DNA of 51,632 nucleotides from Chara braunii (lineage: Eukaryota; Streptophyta; Charophyceae; Charales; Characeae). A program made the translations under genes and the position numbers. Below, in pieces: positions 17,094 through 26,535 of this stretch. A model generated the notes under the pieces. It was not told where the DNA came from. It made no database searches and saw only the letters and a program-made list of their open reading frames with translations. Each line of letters opens with the position of its first letter. Position 1 is the first letter of the stretch. The stretch is taken from the NCBI GenBank assembly GCA_003427395.1, contig BFEA01000002.1, positions 5,625,851 to 5,677,482 on the forward strand, written 5' to 3'.

Positions 17094-20040
17094 GAGTTGG
17101 GCGTGCTTTGACTTGGGCTCCAATTTTGTTCGTCTTTAGGAAGGAAGAAAAAGCTCTTTGCGTCTTGCTGCCTGTCGTTCCTTCAGAGTCTTATCGGGCT
17201 TGCTTGCTGCTTCTGTTTGCCCCTCACTCTCAATTCCATCATCATCATCATCATCATCGTCATCATCATCGTCGTCGTCGGCTCTGTCCAACGAATGTGC
17301 CATCACAGGGGTCTCTTTTCAGGCAGTACTGATGTGTCGCTGGAGAGTTTGTTTTTCCCGAGCTGCATGTACCCTCTCTCCTTTCCCCTGATCCTTTCTC
17401 AGATCCCAGCTGCAGTACCATCTCTACTCGTTCTTACCTGTCGGCTGACCACGGGTTGTGTTCTGTCCATGTTCATATGGACTTGGCTGAGTATGCGGCA
17501 CTTCGTAACTTTGCAAACTTATTCTTTGTGTTTCTGGATTAATGCAAAAAAAGTGCTCGCTGTTTCCGGCAAGAAGAGGCCGCTTGCTGAATTGTGGGGT
17601 CCCTTCTACCAGGCGGAATTGAGTGAGTGAATTGTATGGTTTGTTTATCGTACTCATATAAGCTTATATCACGTTCTCTCTCTCTCTCTGTGTTTAGTTC
17701 TCTCTCTCTCTCTGTTTAGTTCTCTCTCTCTCTCTCTCCCTCTCTATGTCTCTCTCCCTCTCCCGCACCGTGCTTGTGATTGGAATATGAGATTGCAAAG
17801 ATTGCAATTGATAATGTATGCCCGATAGCGTGAGGGAGGTAAGTGAATATGCAGTCTTCTTATGGCAGTGGTGATATTTAAGCTCGTAGTGGATATAGTG
17901 TGCCTGATCTCATCTGGGATGTAAAGACGTAGTGGACACTCCTTATAAAGATAAGGAGGTGGTATATTTTGATGCGGTCGTGATGTATTTGCCGCCTAGC
18001 CTTGTATTGTTGGGTGGAGGAGCGTACTCTATCATCTATAGAAGGGGTGAAGACCATTTTGTTTGTATTTTTTTTGTGAATGCCGGCATGTAAACGCGAT
18101 GGGGTATATGATGGCAGTCGTGTGGCCTAAGGGTGGCATCTCTCAGTTGGCTGGGGTTGTAATGCTTGGCTGAAATAGCATGCATGCTAGTTCCACTATA
18201 AGAAGCTTGTTTTTTTTTTGTTTTTTCTTTTTTTAACACGTAGGCTATCGGAGCTTGGTTTGTGAGTGTGGGTATGAGAATGTGTGCATCATCAACATGG
18301 TGTCTCGTTTGAAAGACTTCTCGGTTGCTGCGGTGTGCGTACGGTGGATCGCCAATGTTGTTCACAAGGGTTGGTACATGTCAACCCATACGGCAAGAAA
18401 AAAAAATCAATGGCCTTTCAATCTGCTCAGAGACCTGCAGCATGTAGGGTAAATACTAAACAGTTAGTGCATGGTTTCTGACAATGCGTGTTGCAGAATG
18501 CAGCTTTGTTGAAGTCTATTATGGATGAAGAGAAGTGTGTTTGGTGTTCGTGATGTTGTGGAAGCGAATCTGCTTGCCGTCTTTGTCGTCGGGATTGGTT
18601 GTTTCTGCTGTCAATGCGGAGGGAATGCCCTTTGCATCTCTCCATGACAGACCGTTCTTGCAAGACAAGTGAACATAGTGCAGTGTTTGAGTCTGTTAAG
18701 CGCTTACGAAAAGAGCCGAACTCCCCCCTCTCCCCCCNCCCCCCCCCCCCCCCCGCGCTGATCTCCCCCGATCCCTGTAACTCTAGTTTGGAAACATGCA
18801 AATTGTTTTTTTTAAGAAAGGTCTCGTGCTGTTAATTCTGCTTTTTGGTTCGGTGGAAGTTGAACTGCTGCATGGCGAGGACGACAACAGAGGTATGCTC
18901 TGAACTCTGAATATTTTGACGTGACGTTTTTTTTTTCATGTCGAACTCAGTTCTATGAACTGGCAAGCTTGTCGTGAGCGTTGGTTGTCGGCACAGCCGG
19001 GGGCGGTATCGGCTAACGGTTAGAAGAAGCATATTGAGCGCAATGTGAGCGAATGCTGAAATTGGCGACCAGCCCCCTGCCAAGTTGCTGCCCACTCTCA
19101 ACAAACAGGGGCATTTGTGTAAACAGCTTAAGAGGTGAGGTAAGACCGTAAGAGTAACGAGAAGCGGTTGCTAGCAGATTGTTTTCCATTTATGGAGTAC
19201 AGCGAGTTCTATAGCTTTCAGACAGAATTATGCCAGCCTTCTGTAACCTTTCGAGAGGCTTGTTTGCATTACAAATGAATGCCTCGTCGCTTGGAGAGGA
19301 CTATAATGGACTGACCCCAATGCGGCGGATAGATCTTAATGAAAACTTATTGACTATTATTTTATTGTATATTATTATTTTATGGTATATATAGATAGAG
19401 TATTTGATTTACTCGTTGCATACGGGAGAGGACTTTTGGATTAGGTTCGGTAAGGAAGGTATAGCGGATTTAGCCTCGTTAGCGTTGACGAATCCTATTT
19501 TAATAATTTTAGCAATTACAATGTCTATTACTATGCCTTCATTGGAAGGCGACTTTGATCACCAATCGGCAGCAGAACTAGCGGCTGCAAATTTCTCCAT
19601 GTACTTGTGGCATTGCCTCTCAAGTTGGCGCGGACAGCATTGCTTATTTCTTTTTTTGAAGGAATTACTTATTTCATTACCTAGGTGACTAGGTCCATCT
19701 CTGAATCTGAACTCGAGTCTGCATTTCAACGGTTCATGGGTGTACTAACTGAGCTTGGACTGTTGCTTAGGAGCCAATTGTCGCAGAGAGGAGAGCGTGT
19801 GAGTGAGACGAAGAAGTATTTCAGGTCAGTATTTCAACAGTTCATTGGTGTGTACCAAACGAGCTTGGCCTGTTGGTTTGAAGCACATTGTGGCAGCTGA
19901 TCCATCACATGGGAGGCATTTTTTGCTGCATAGTGTCCACATGGGAGGCATTTTTTTCCGCACAGTGTCCACATGGCAGCTTGGCCTATTGGTTTGAAGC
20001 CAATTGTGGCAGCAGTTCATGTATGTTTTGAGAGTGGATC
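17094..20040. other. EBP1 downstream region, no gene recognised
   Basis: It contains an ATC/GTC microsatellite (about 17235-17280), a CT microsatellite (about 17680-17765), a C-run with one N (18738) and two minus-strand SINE pieces near 19.7-19.9 kb. An open stretch at 19404-19680 reads LTNPILIILAITM and looks membrane-protein-like. I cannot identify it; an organellar origin is possible. Confidence 0.5.
19700..19880 (-). repeat. Two tRNA-derived SINE pieces
   Basis: On the minus strand the right part of each copy carries AGCTCAGTTAGTACACCCAT or AGCTCGTTTGGTACACACCA, followed by GTTGAAAT. They are the same family as 105-172 and 2888-3082. Confidence 0.5.
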
Positions 20041-20138
20041 GGGTGCTGATGATGGAAAAAAAAATGTTATTCGAAGGCAGCGCCTGCCGTTGCTCTTATG
20101 AGGCATTGAATATAATTGTCACTACCACTGAAGCACAC
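20041..20138 (+). ncRNA. Box C/D snoRNA, family 2 copy 1
   Basis: Box C TGATGA (20047-20052) and box D CTGA (20128-20131). Basal GTGC (20043-20046) pairs with GCAC (20133-20136). The guide ATTGTCACTACC ends one nt before box D. It is complementary to SSU rRNA GGUAGUGACAAU, predicting methylation of the A in GGUA (the position I equate with human 18S Am512, SNORD70, from memory). Confidence 0.82.
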
Positions 20139-20319
20139 ACCAATGTCGATGCTCTGTAGCTCAGGCCATAGATGCTTGTGCAATCCTGCGTGTCAAATCC
20201 CTGGAAATGGGAGGGGACGTTCCAAGAGTAAATAGGGTCCCGGCGATGGAAAAAAGCGGTGTCGATGGAAGGCATATGGGAGGCTCTGCTGGCTGGTGTG
20301 GATGTTTTCAGAGTGGATT

Positions 20320-20417
20320 GGGTGCTGATGATGATAAATAAATGTTATTTGAAGGCGGCGTCTGTCGCTGCTCTTATGAAGCATTTAATATAATTGTCAC
20401 TACCACTGAAGCACACC
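20320..20417 (+). ncRNA. Box C/D snoRNA, family 2 copy 2
   Basis: Box C TGATGA (20326-20331), D CTGA (20406-20409), guide ATTGTCACTACC, GTGC/GCAC basal stem. It is about 85-90% like copy 1 by eye. The 280-bp repeat unit also includes the downstream CCAGTGTCGATGCTCTGTAG. Confidence 0.8.
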
Positions 20418-20514
20418 AGTGTCGATGCTCTGTAGCTCAGGACGTAGATGCTTGTCCGATCTTGCGTGTCAAAAAAATCCATGGAAATGGGAGGGTGCAT
20501 TCCAAGAGCGAATA

Positions 20515-20595
20515 GGGTGCCGGTGATGGAAAAAAAGCGGTGTTGATCGAAGGCAACATCAGTGGTAGAATATAATTGTCACTACCACTGAGGCG
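20515..20595 (+). ncRNA. Box C/D snoRNA, family 2 copy 3 (shortened)
   Basis: C box GTGATGG (20523-20529), guide ATTGTCACTACC, D CTGA (20588-20591). The centre is about 20 nt shorter than in its siblings, so function is uncertain. Confidence 0.6.
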
Positions 20596-20650
20596 AATAT
20601 AATTGTCACTAAACTTAGAATATAATTGTCACTACCACTGAGGCACGCAC
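20596..20650 (+). repeat. Family 2 guide/D-box fragments
   Basis: Two more 3' ends follow copy 3 without box C: AATATAATTGTCACTAAAC, then AATATAATTGTCACTACCAC with CTGA at 20638-20641. They look like slippage or unequal-crossover products. Confidence 0.6.
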
Positions 20651-20730
20651 ACCAGTGTCGATGCTCTGTAGCTCTTTCAGGTTTGCTGTCCGTCTTGAAG
20701 AATTTAGTTTGGCCAAATTGGTAGGATGTT

Positions 20731-20830
20731 GGCTGCTAATGATGGAAAACTACTACAAAAGATGAAGGTGACATGCGTTGTTGCGCTTGTGAAATTCTTC
20801 AAGTAATTGTCACTACCTCTGAGGCAAGCT
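20731..20830 (+). ncRNA. Box C/D snoRNA, family 2 copy 4
   Basis: C box ATGATGG (20739-20745), D CTGA (20819-20822), guide TAATTGTCACTACC. One base before box D differs (T instead of A). Confidence 0.75.
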
Positions 20831-20951
20831 GAATGTGGATGGTCTGGAGTCGGGAGCAGGGGGGGTGCGTTGCGTTAAGTAAACCACATAGATGGGCAGC
20901 TTACCGCGCTTAGCGACTGGGAGAACTTAGTTTGGCCAAATTGAGAGGATG

Positions 20952-21054
20952 GTGGCTGCTGATGATGGAAAAAGACTGCAAAATCTGAACGCGACATCCA
21001 TTGTTGCGCTTGTGAAATTTCTTAGAGTAATTGTCACTACCGCTGAGGCATGCC
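20952..21054 (+). ncRNA. Box C/D snoRNA, family 2 copy 5
   Basis: C box TGATGA (20960-20965), D CTGA (21043-21046), guide TAATTGTCACTACC. It shares upstream TTTGGCCAAATTG with copy 4, defining an approximately 220-bp unit. Confidence 0.77.
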
Positions 21055-21270
21055 GATGTGGATGACGTGGAGTCAGAGGCAGGGGGGTGTGCATTCCTGT
21101 ACGGAAAAAGCATGTAGATGGGCCGCTGACGGCTTTTGGTGAGTCTGGCAGGTCCAGTTAGTGTTTCCCTTCCATTTTTCGTGCGATAAGGTAAATTTTG
21201 GTGCCACGCTTCGAAAAGTACTTCGCTTGGATCGAGAACAAATTTCATCTCGTTTGACAGATATCAGCCG

Positions 21271-21374
21271 TTGGCTGCCGATGATGGAGAACCTGAAAAC
21301 ACTGAAGGCAACGTTTGGAGTTGTTGCTCTTGTGAGAACTCTCAACACAATTGTCACTACCACTGAGGCATGCT
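21271..21374 (+). ncRNA. Box C/D snoRNA, family 2 copy 6
   Basis: C box ATGATGG (21281-21287), D CTGA (21363-21366), guide ACAATTGTCACTACC. The internal GAAGGCAACGTTTGGAG and GTTGCTCTTGTGAG are shared across the family and could hold a second guide, whose target I did not identify. Confidence 0.77.
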
Positions 21375-21507
21375 AACGCAGAGGCTGTGGATCTCTCTTC
21401 TTGGGTAAGAGGCTTTTTCTTTTTTTTCTTTTTCTTGGGGGGGAGGGGGGGTGAGAGACGCAAATTTGTTCTGAAAACATTGTAGTTGTTCTTCGAGAGG
21501 AGTGAAG

Positions 21508-21710
21508 TGGGTGCTAATGAGAGAAAACATGCAAATAATGAAAGGCGACATCTACCGTCTTCACCCGAATAAAATGCCCGGTCATTATGGCTGCATCTAG
21601 ACTGAAAGTTGTGCCAAATACAGCTAGAATGACTGGGCGTTCTATTTGGGTGAAGACGGTAGTTCCCAGTTGCGAAACTTCTACACAAGTGTCACTACGG
21701 CTGAGTCATC
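21508..21710 (+). pseudogene. Box C/D snoRNA, family 2 copy 7, split by a MITE
   Basis: The 5' half (GTGCTAATGAGAGAAAACAT through GAAAGGCGACAT) is at 21508-21551. The 3' half (TGCGAAACTTCTACACAAGT, GTCACTACGG, CTGA at 21701-21704) resumes after a 111-bp TIR element. The C box is weak (ATGAGAG) and the guide has one change (AAGTGTCACTACGG). It is presumably dead. Confidence 0.75.
21552..21662. mobile_element. MITE family 1 copy inserted in a snoRNA
   Basis: Near-perfect TIRs CTACCGTCTTCACCCGAATA and TATTTGGGTGAAGACGGTAG, with TA next to CCGTCTTC at both ends. The internal halves are themselves largely inverted (AATGCCCGGTCATTATGGCT and AGCTAGAATGACTGGGCGTT), so the whole element can fold as one hairpin. 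Confidence 0.85.
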
Positions 21711-21896
21711 GCAGCCTGCTCCCTGGCCACAAATGTAGTGAGGCATCCAATTTTGCTCTGGTTGGTTGGACTTTTATGGTGTCCATCTCTCTATTGGGCA
21801 ATTGGATGCGTTTTTCTTTGGCCAACAGTATGGCACTCCGCTTTCTGGAATGATCATTTGGGTGGCTCTTTTTTTTTCTCTTCTTTTTTTGCGCCA

Positions 21897-22001
21897 ATCG
21901 GATGCTTATGATGGAAAAATCGCAAAATAACGAAAGGCAACATTTGCCTATCTGTGTGTGAACCTCGAGATCATATTGTCACTACCGCTGAGGCATCCGA
22001 T
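21897..22001 (+). ncRNA. Box C/D snoRNA, family 2 copy 8
   Basis: C box ATGATGG (21908-21914) and D CTGA (21988-21991), with a perfect 7-bp basal stem CGGATGC (21899-21905) and GCATCCG (21993-21999). The guide is ATATTGTCACTACC. It has the best terminal stem in this array. Confidence 0.85.
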
Positions 22002-22188
22002 ACTCTGATTCCAGGGCATGAATGTTATGAATCAGGGCGTGAATGTTATGAAAGAGTCTGTTCTACTGCATTGATTAGGTGTTAAGGCTATCCTCCTCAC
22101 TTTTAGAGAGCCAAGAGGGGTTTATCTCGTATTTGACTGGACTTGAACCTGATACCTTTCTTTACACTCGACGACCTCGAGTCGGTTA

Positions 22189-22290
22189 TTGGGTGCTAAT
22201 GATGGAAAACCTAGCAATAACGAAAGGCAACATGTGCTTTTGTCGCATGTGTGGAATTTGAAATTATTGTCACTACCACTGAAGTACCCT
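22189..22290 (+). ncRNA. Box C/D snoRNA, family 2 copy 9
   Basis: C box ATGATGG (22199-22205), D CTGA (22279-22282), GGGT/ACCC basal pairing. The guide TTATTGTCACTACC gives the longest match (14 nt) to SSU rRNA GGUAGUGACAAUAA. Confidence 0.84.
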
Positions 22291-22478
22291 TTTTTTTTTT
22301 TCCTTCCACCTTTGTGCAGGATACCACTGGAGGCTAGTGTTCTACTAGCAACTCCATAAGAAATGCAACACTGTTTTTTTTTTCCTGTTTTTATTTTTTT
22401 TTTTACTTTTATTTTTTCTGGCCTCACGTTCTCGCAAATGACTTCATCCCAGTGACAGCTTCTAGAATAGGAGAACGG

Positions 22479-22594
22479 CTACCTTCTTCCCCCGAATACA
22501 ACCTTTGGTCATTATAGCCGTATCTAGACTGAAAGATGCCTCAAATGCAGCATCGATACTGGCCCTGTGTGTTGTATTCAGACGAAGAAAGTAG
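22479..22594. mobile_element. MITE family 1 copy
   Basis: Left CTACCTTCTTCCCCCGAATA, internal GGTCATTATAGCCGTATCTA, right TTGTATTCAGACGAAGAAAG. The TIRs are moderately decayed. It follows the last family 2 snoRNA. Confidence 0.7.
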
Positions 22595-22639
22595 CCATGT
22601 GCAAGTCGACTTGTTGGGTCATATTTGTCCAGTTCTTAC

Positions 22640-22938
22640 TTCCGTCATTTTTACTTCCGTCATTTTTACTTTTGTCATTTTTACTTTTGTCATTTTTACT
22701 TTTGTCATTTTTACTTTTGTAATTTTTACTTCCGTCATTTTTACTTCCGTAATTTTTACTTTTGTAGTTTTTACCACCGTAATTTTTACCGCCGTAATTT
22801 TTACTTCCGTAATTTTTACTTTTGTAGTTTTTACCACCGCAATTTTTACCGCAGTAATTTTTACTTCCGTAATTTTTACTTTTGTAGTTTTTACCACCGT
22901 AATTTTTACCGCAGTAATTTTTACTTCTGTAATTTGCC
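22640..22938. repeat. 15-bp minisatellite with 60-bp higher-order unit
   Basis: The basic unit is ACTTCCGTAATTTTT and variants (ACTTTTGTCATTTTT early in the array). From about 22750 four variants cycle in the order ACTTTTGTAGTTTTT, ACCACCGTAATTTTT, ACCGCCGTAATTTTT, ACTTCCGTAATTTTT, giving a 60-bp higher-order repeat present about three times. Open frames through it are repeat artefacts. Confidence 0.9.
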
Positions 22939-23037
22939 GAGGAGTCACCATCGTCTCCAGTACAGTACACCCAGCCTTTGTTCAAATCCCGATCGGCAGC
23001 GTGTTTTCCGCACGAGCTGTGGTGGTACCCTACCTTT

Positions 23038-23156
23038 CTACCTTCAACTCCCGAATACGACGTAAGGTCCTTCCAGCTGTGTATTTACACTGAAAGATAA
23101 CCCAATAAGAGCTACAATGACCGTACATTGTATTGGGGGGAAGAAGAAGAAGGTAG
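23038..23156. mobile_element. MITE family 1 copy
   Basis: Left CTACCTTCAACTCCCGAATA, right TTGTATTGGGGGGAAGAAGA then AGGTAG. The internal sequence resembles its neighbours (AAGGTCCTTCCAGCTGTGTA). Confidence 0.6.
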
Positions 23157-23285
23157 TGTGATAACGAGAAGCCGATGTGGAAGGCCATGTGCAGCAATAT
23201 CTGTCATCCTAGTTTGGAAATTTTCTCGCCTAATTGGAACCTCTTCAGTATTCGAAGATATTTTCCATACCGACGTTTGGAGAAG

Positions 23286-23400
23286 CTACTGTCTTCACCC
23301 GAATGCAATGTACACAGTCATTATAACCGTATCTGGTGCAACTTTGAGTCTAGATACAGCAATAATGAGGGTAGGTTTTATTTGGGTGTGTAGACAGTAG
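23286..23400. mobile_element. MITE family 1 copy
   Basis: Left CTACTGTCTTCACCCGAATG, internal GTCATTATAACCGTATCTGG, right TATTTGGGTGTGTAGACAGT. It is the third copy within 1 kb. Confidence 0.7.
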
Positions 23401-23529
23401 CACTGCTAATCTCATCACTAGTCCGTAAGTTTATATCTGGGAGGCTGTGTCATTGAATTATGCTCCACCCATGCGCTTCACGTTAGGTTGACATTACCGT
23501 TTGTATGTCTCGATCACGCTCACGGTTAA

Positions 23530-23690
23530 GTCGCACCGTGACCTGTTTCCCAGAGGCTATGGAAACCTCTGGGAAATGAGAAGTCGCACTGTGACATGTT
23601 GTTTTTAAGAATGGTAAGGCGCATGCTCACGTCTTGCACTCTACAGAATGATGAGTCACACCGTGACCTGTTGTTTTTAAGAATGGCGTC
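23530..23690. repeat. Diverged direct repeats
   Basis: Blocks containing CACCGTGACCTGTT and TTTTTAAGAATGG recur here. A hairpin-like CCCAGAGGCTATGGAAACCT recurs at about 25600. No function is assigned. Confidence 0.45.
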
Positions 23691-23971
23691 TCCACTTTCA
23701 TGCCCAGTGCACCAAAACACGTCCAGGAGTTGTTGCGGCTTTCTATTTAGTCTTGTTGTATCTGGTCCTGTTATTGAATTTGGTGTAGGCGGGGATTTCA
23801 CGACTACGCACCTGTGCAGTGCTGAGTGAGGTGGTGGCCTCACTCCGTCTCCGCTGCTGCATTGAAATTGGCGACAAATGAAACGAGAACTGTCTATTAT
23901 ATTCAGAAAATAGAAAGTAGAGTAGCTCATGTCTGCACTTCTCACTCGCTTCCAATTGAACGCCGTCGCTT

Positions 23972-24070
23972 GAATAGAACACACGGATGATATAATAGTT
24001 GCACTTGGTGCGAGTTTCAGCCCAGATGCAGAGATAATGCCCAAGTGTTGGGTTCAGATGAAGATGGTGG
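23972..24070. mobile_element. Decayed MITE family 1 half
   Basis: TTTCAGCCCAGATGCAGAGA, TAATGCCCAAGTGTTGGGTT and CAGATGAAGATGGTGG match the right part of the family 1 consensus. The left TIR is not clear. Confidence 0.45.
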
Positions 24071-24155
24071 ATCACTCCGTGTCAAATGCAAGCGCGAACT
24101 ACGGCAGCACCATGAACTGCACACCCGCGGCAAAGGTCACTAAGCATTGTCATCG

Positions 24156-24275
24156 GGCCAAATGGGTTTTTGCGGAGCGACTGTAATTACAGGCTTAGCT
24201 AGTGAAGTACCTGTTGTAGGAGACACCAAAGTAACTTGGTTATGTGGAGGCTTCTCAGTGGATAACGCAACCTTA
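24156..24275 (+). pseudogene. Mitochondrial cob (cytochrome b) fragment, NUMT
   Basis: The frame reads [20 protein letters not shown] then [20 protein letters not shown]. This is the highly conserved cytochrome b segment after the second haem-ligand region (family consensus GQMSFWGATVI ... [13 protein letters not shown]). Both conserved Trp codons are changed to Cys codons. The match is only 40 codons in random flanks, so it is a nuclear insertion of mitochondrial DNA that has since mutated. Confidence 0.88.
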
Positions 24276-24629
24276 GTGTGTGGCAGGCTGAAAACAATTT
24301 GTGTGCCAGACAAGATAAAGGGCCGAGAGAGGTGCTTGCGGGATCAGAGCCATAGCATCAATGGTCATGCTGACTGCAAGCGTGCTGTGCACGATAAAAG
24401 TGTTTGGTTTGGTGATGATGGGTCAAATGGACGATGAAGGGTTGGGTTATCGAGAATGATTCATGCTACAAATTTGCGTTAAGGTAGCCAGTCAAACGCT
24501 TGTAAAACACCACATACGGTGCTGATGTGGTTATTGCAGAATGCAGCTGCGAGAGCCTGCAGGATTTCTGGGGCATTGGAACAATGCTAGCAACAGTTGG
24601 CTTTTGTGCTTTCCAGACACTTGGCGCTT

Positions 24630-24905
24630 GATGCGGAGGGCGGCAGTTTGAATCCGCGTTTGCACTGTTGAGGTCTTAGGCGCACATGTGCGTATGCTGC
24701 TGCCATGGAATCAGGAGCTACATAGATCGTTCTGGTGCTGATCACCGAGTCGTGGCTCTTGCGGTCGAGGACGCTCGGTCGAATCCGTGTTTGCACGGAG
24801 GAGCTACATAGGCGGATCCATGAACTGCTTCTGGTGCTGCTGCTATGTAGGTGCCAGGTCGCTTGGTCGAATCCGTGTTTGCACGCAGAAGCTACATAGG
24901 TGCCA
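24630..24905. repeat. B-box-like repeats (SINE tails)
   Basis: GGTCGAATCCGTGTTTGCAC occurs twice (about 24776 and 24863), and a related GTTTGAATCCGCGTTTGCAC occurs at about 24648. Each is near AGCTACATAG. They resemble B boxes from a tRNA-derived SINE repeated in tandem. Confidence 0.45.
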
Positions 24906-25619
24906 GCGAGTGGGGCGAGAAGAAGGAATGCACGTTGAAGAAGAGTTGAAGAGGGGAAATGGAGTGTGCCTGTCACAGGAGAAGGGCGACAAATGGGTGC
25001 AGGTTTTGGGAGAGTAGGGAAGAAAGTCCTTGAGGGCGTGTTGGGCGTCATGTGCTGAAGGCGCTGTTGTCTCTGACCAAGTCCGGGCGTGATGAAGTCT
25101 TTGTACAGCACATGGATACACCAAATGCGGTGCATCTGGACTTGGTGCAAAATGCAACGAATCCGATCCCTACGATTGCCTGTTCACAGGAGCGTCTTCC
25201 AAGCGAAGGCTTGAGGCGCTGGTGTCCAAGGAGTTTGTCTGCCTACCCTCGTCCCCCGAATGTAACATGTGCTGTGTATTCAAGATTTGAAAAAAAAAAC
25301 AGAACGATGATTGGAACAGAATGTAAATGAGCTGCATTCGAGTATTGTGGCTGTTTGAACCATGTGCTTTTTATAAACCAACACAATGCACAAGTTGCTT
25401 TCTATTCGAACACAACACGTGCACGTTCTATTGCAGTGCAACTCGTACGCATTCTGTTCGGATAGAATCGGGTCGTGTTATATGCGAATAGGAAGCAACT
25501 TGGGCGGTGTCTTGGTGTGGAATGCATATGCAACGTTTATCATGCGATATGTTTGTGGAAAGAATGTATTAGTTCGCACGCATTTGAATTGATGAAAGTC
25601 CAGAGAGGCTATGGAAACC

Positions 25620-25999
25620 TCTTGGAAATGGACAGCCATAGTGGCTTATAAAGATCTGGTGTTTGAGGAAGAGCCTTGCATGGATTGTCGGTTTGAGCGC
25701 TCTGGCATGAAGTCCAATGAAATTTTGAGGATTTTGCAGGCCGATGAGTGCGAGAATCGTTATATGTTGCTGCAGGCGAGATATGAAATGCAAGAGTGTA
25801 GAGCTGCTCTTTGGTAGTTACGCAAATTGTGGTCGACGAGGGATCTGGTATGTGCGGGATGGCGCGCTTACAGAGTTATTTGTTCGTCTCGTTGCATCTG
25901 GAGACGGATGTGGGTTTTTGCATGTCAACAGCTCATTGGTGTACCAGCTGCAGGATGGCACTTTCACTGTGGGGCAATAATGGGGCTGTCTCTCATTTA
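25620..25999 (+). pseudogene. Unrecognised coding-like stretch with one internal stop
   Basis: The frame from about 25620 reads AYKDLVFEEEPCMDCRFERS, GMKSNEILRILQADECENRY and MLLQARYEMQECRAALW, then TAG. It continues in frame as LRKLWSTRDLVCAGWRAY and on to TAA at about 25999. The composition is protein-like, unlike the neighbours. I recognise no family; it could be a decayed exon or retroelement piece. A duplicated GAGAGGCTATGGAAACCTCT lies just upstream. Confidence 0.3.
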
Positions 26000-26373
26000 A
26001 ATGGCTGAATGCAGTGAATGGATGATTGACATTAACGATTATCTGCGCTTTGATGGTTTGGATGTCATGGAGTATGAAGAAGGTAGTGGTCTTGGGTGCT
26101 CAGATGGATAGAAACTCTGCGTGATGTACTTCGTTTTTAGCATCATTTTTTATTACAATAATGTGATAAGCTTCCAGTCTATGAAGTGTTTGGATGGATT
26201 TGGAAAAAAAAAAAAGAGGCATATAATATACATAGTCAACGAGGAAGAAGAGACGACTGGTGTCAGCAGTTTAGGTCTTACAGGACGGAGGAGGATTGCT
26301 GCTGTTTCTGTGTTCAAAGTCTAGATTATAACAGATAATCATACCGCTACTGACAGATAAGGAGGCCTTTCCT

Positions 26374-26535
26374 ATCTTAAACCACCAGTACTTCCTAAAG
26401 TCGCGCCCGTTAACGTTACGCGATTTTAGGAAACGTACNGGCCACTACAGGAGCGCCCAAATTCATCCAACTAGAAACGTTTCTGCTCTATTTTTTTCCG
26501 CGGCCGATAGCTGGGCCAAGTACTGGTGGTTTAAG
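26374..26535. mobile_element. MITE family 2 copy (TTAAACCACCAGTACTT TIRs)
   Basis: Left end CTTAAACCACCAGTACTT, right end AAGTACTGGTGGTTTAAG, 18-bp perfect TIRs. It has internal TTTTAGGAAACGTAC and a single N at 26440. There is no coding capacity. Related copies lie at 29229, 29807, 43361 and 48126. Confidence 0.85.

Noticed and set aside
19404-19680. Another mitochondrial gene fragment
   Set aside because: LTNPILIILAITM looks like a membrane segment, but I could not match it to a specific organellar protein.
22536-23093. Long open frame with repeated VIFTSVIFTFVIFT-type peptide
   Set aside because: It is the translation of the 15-bp minisatellite (a multiple of 3 keeps frames open), and open frames occur on the other strand too.
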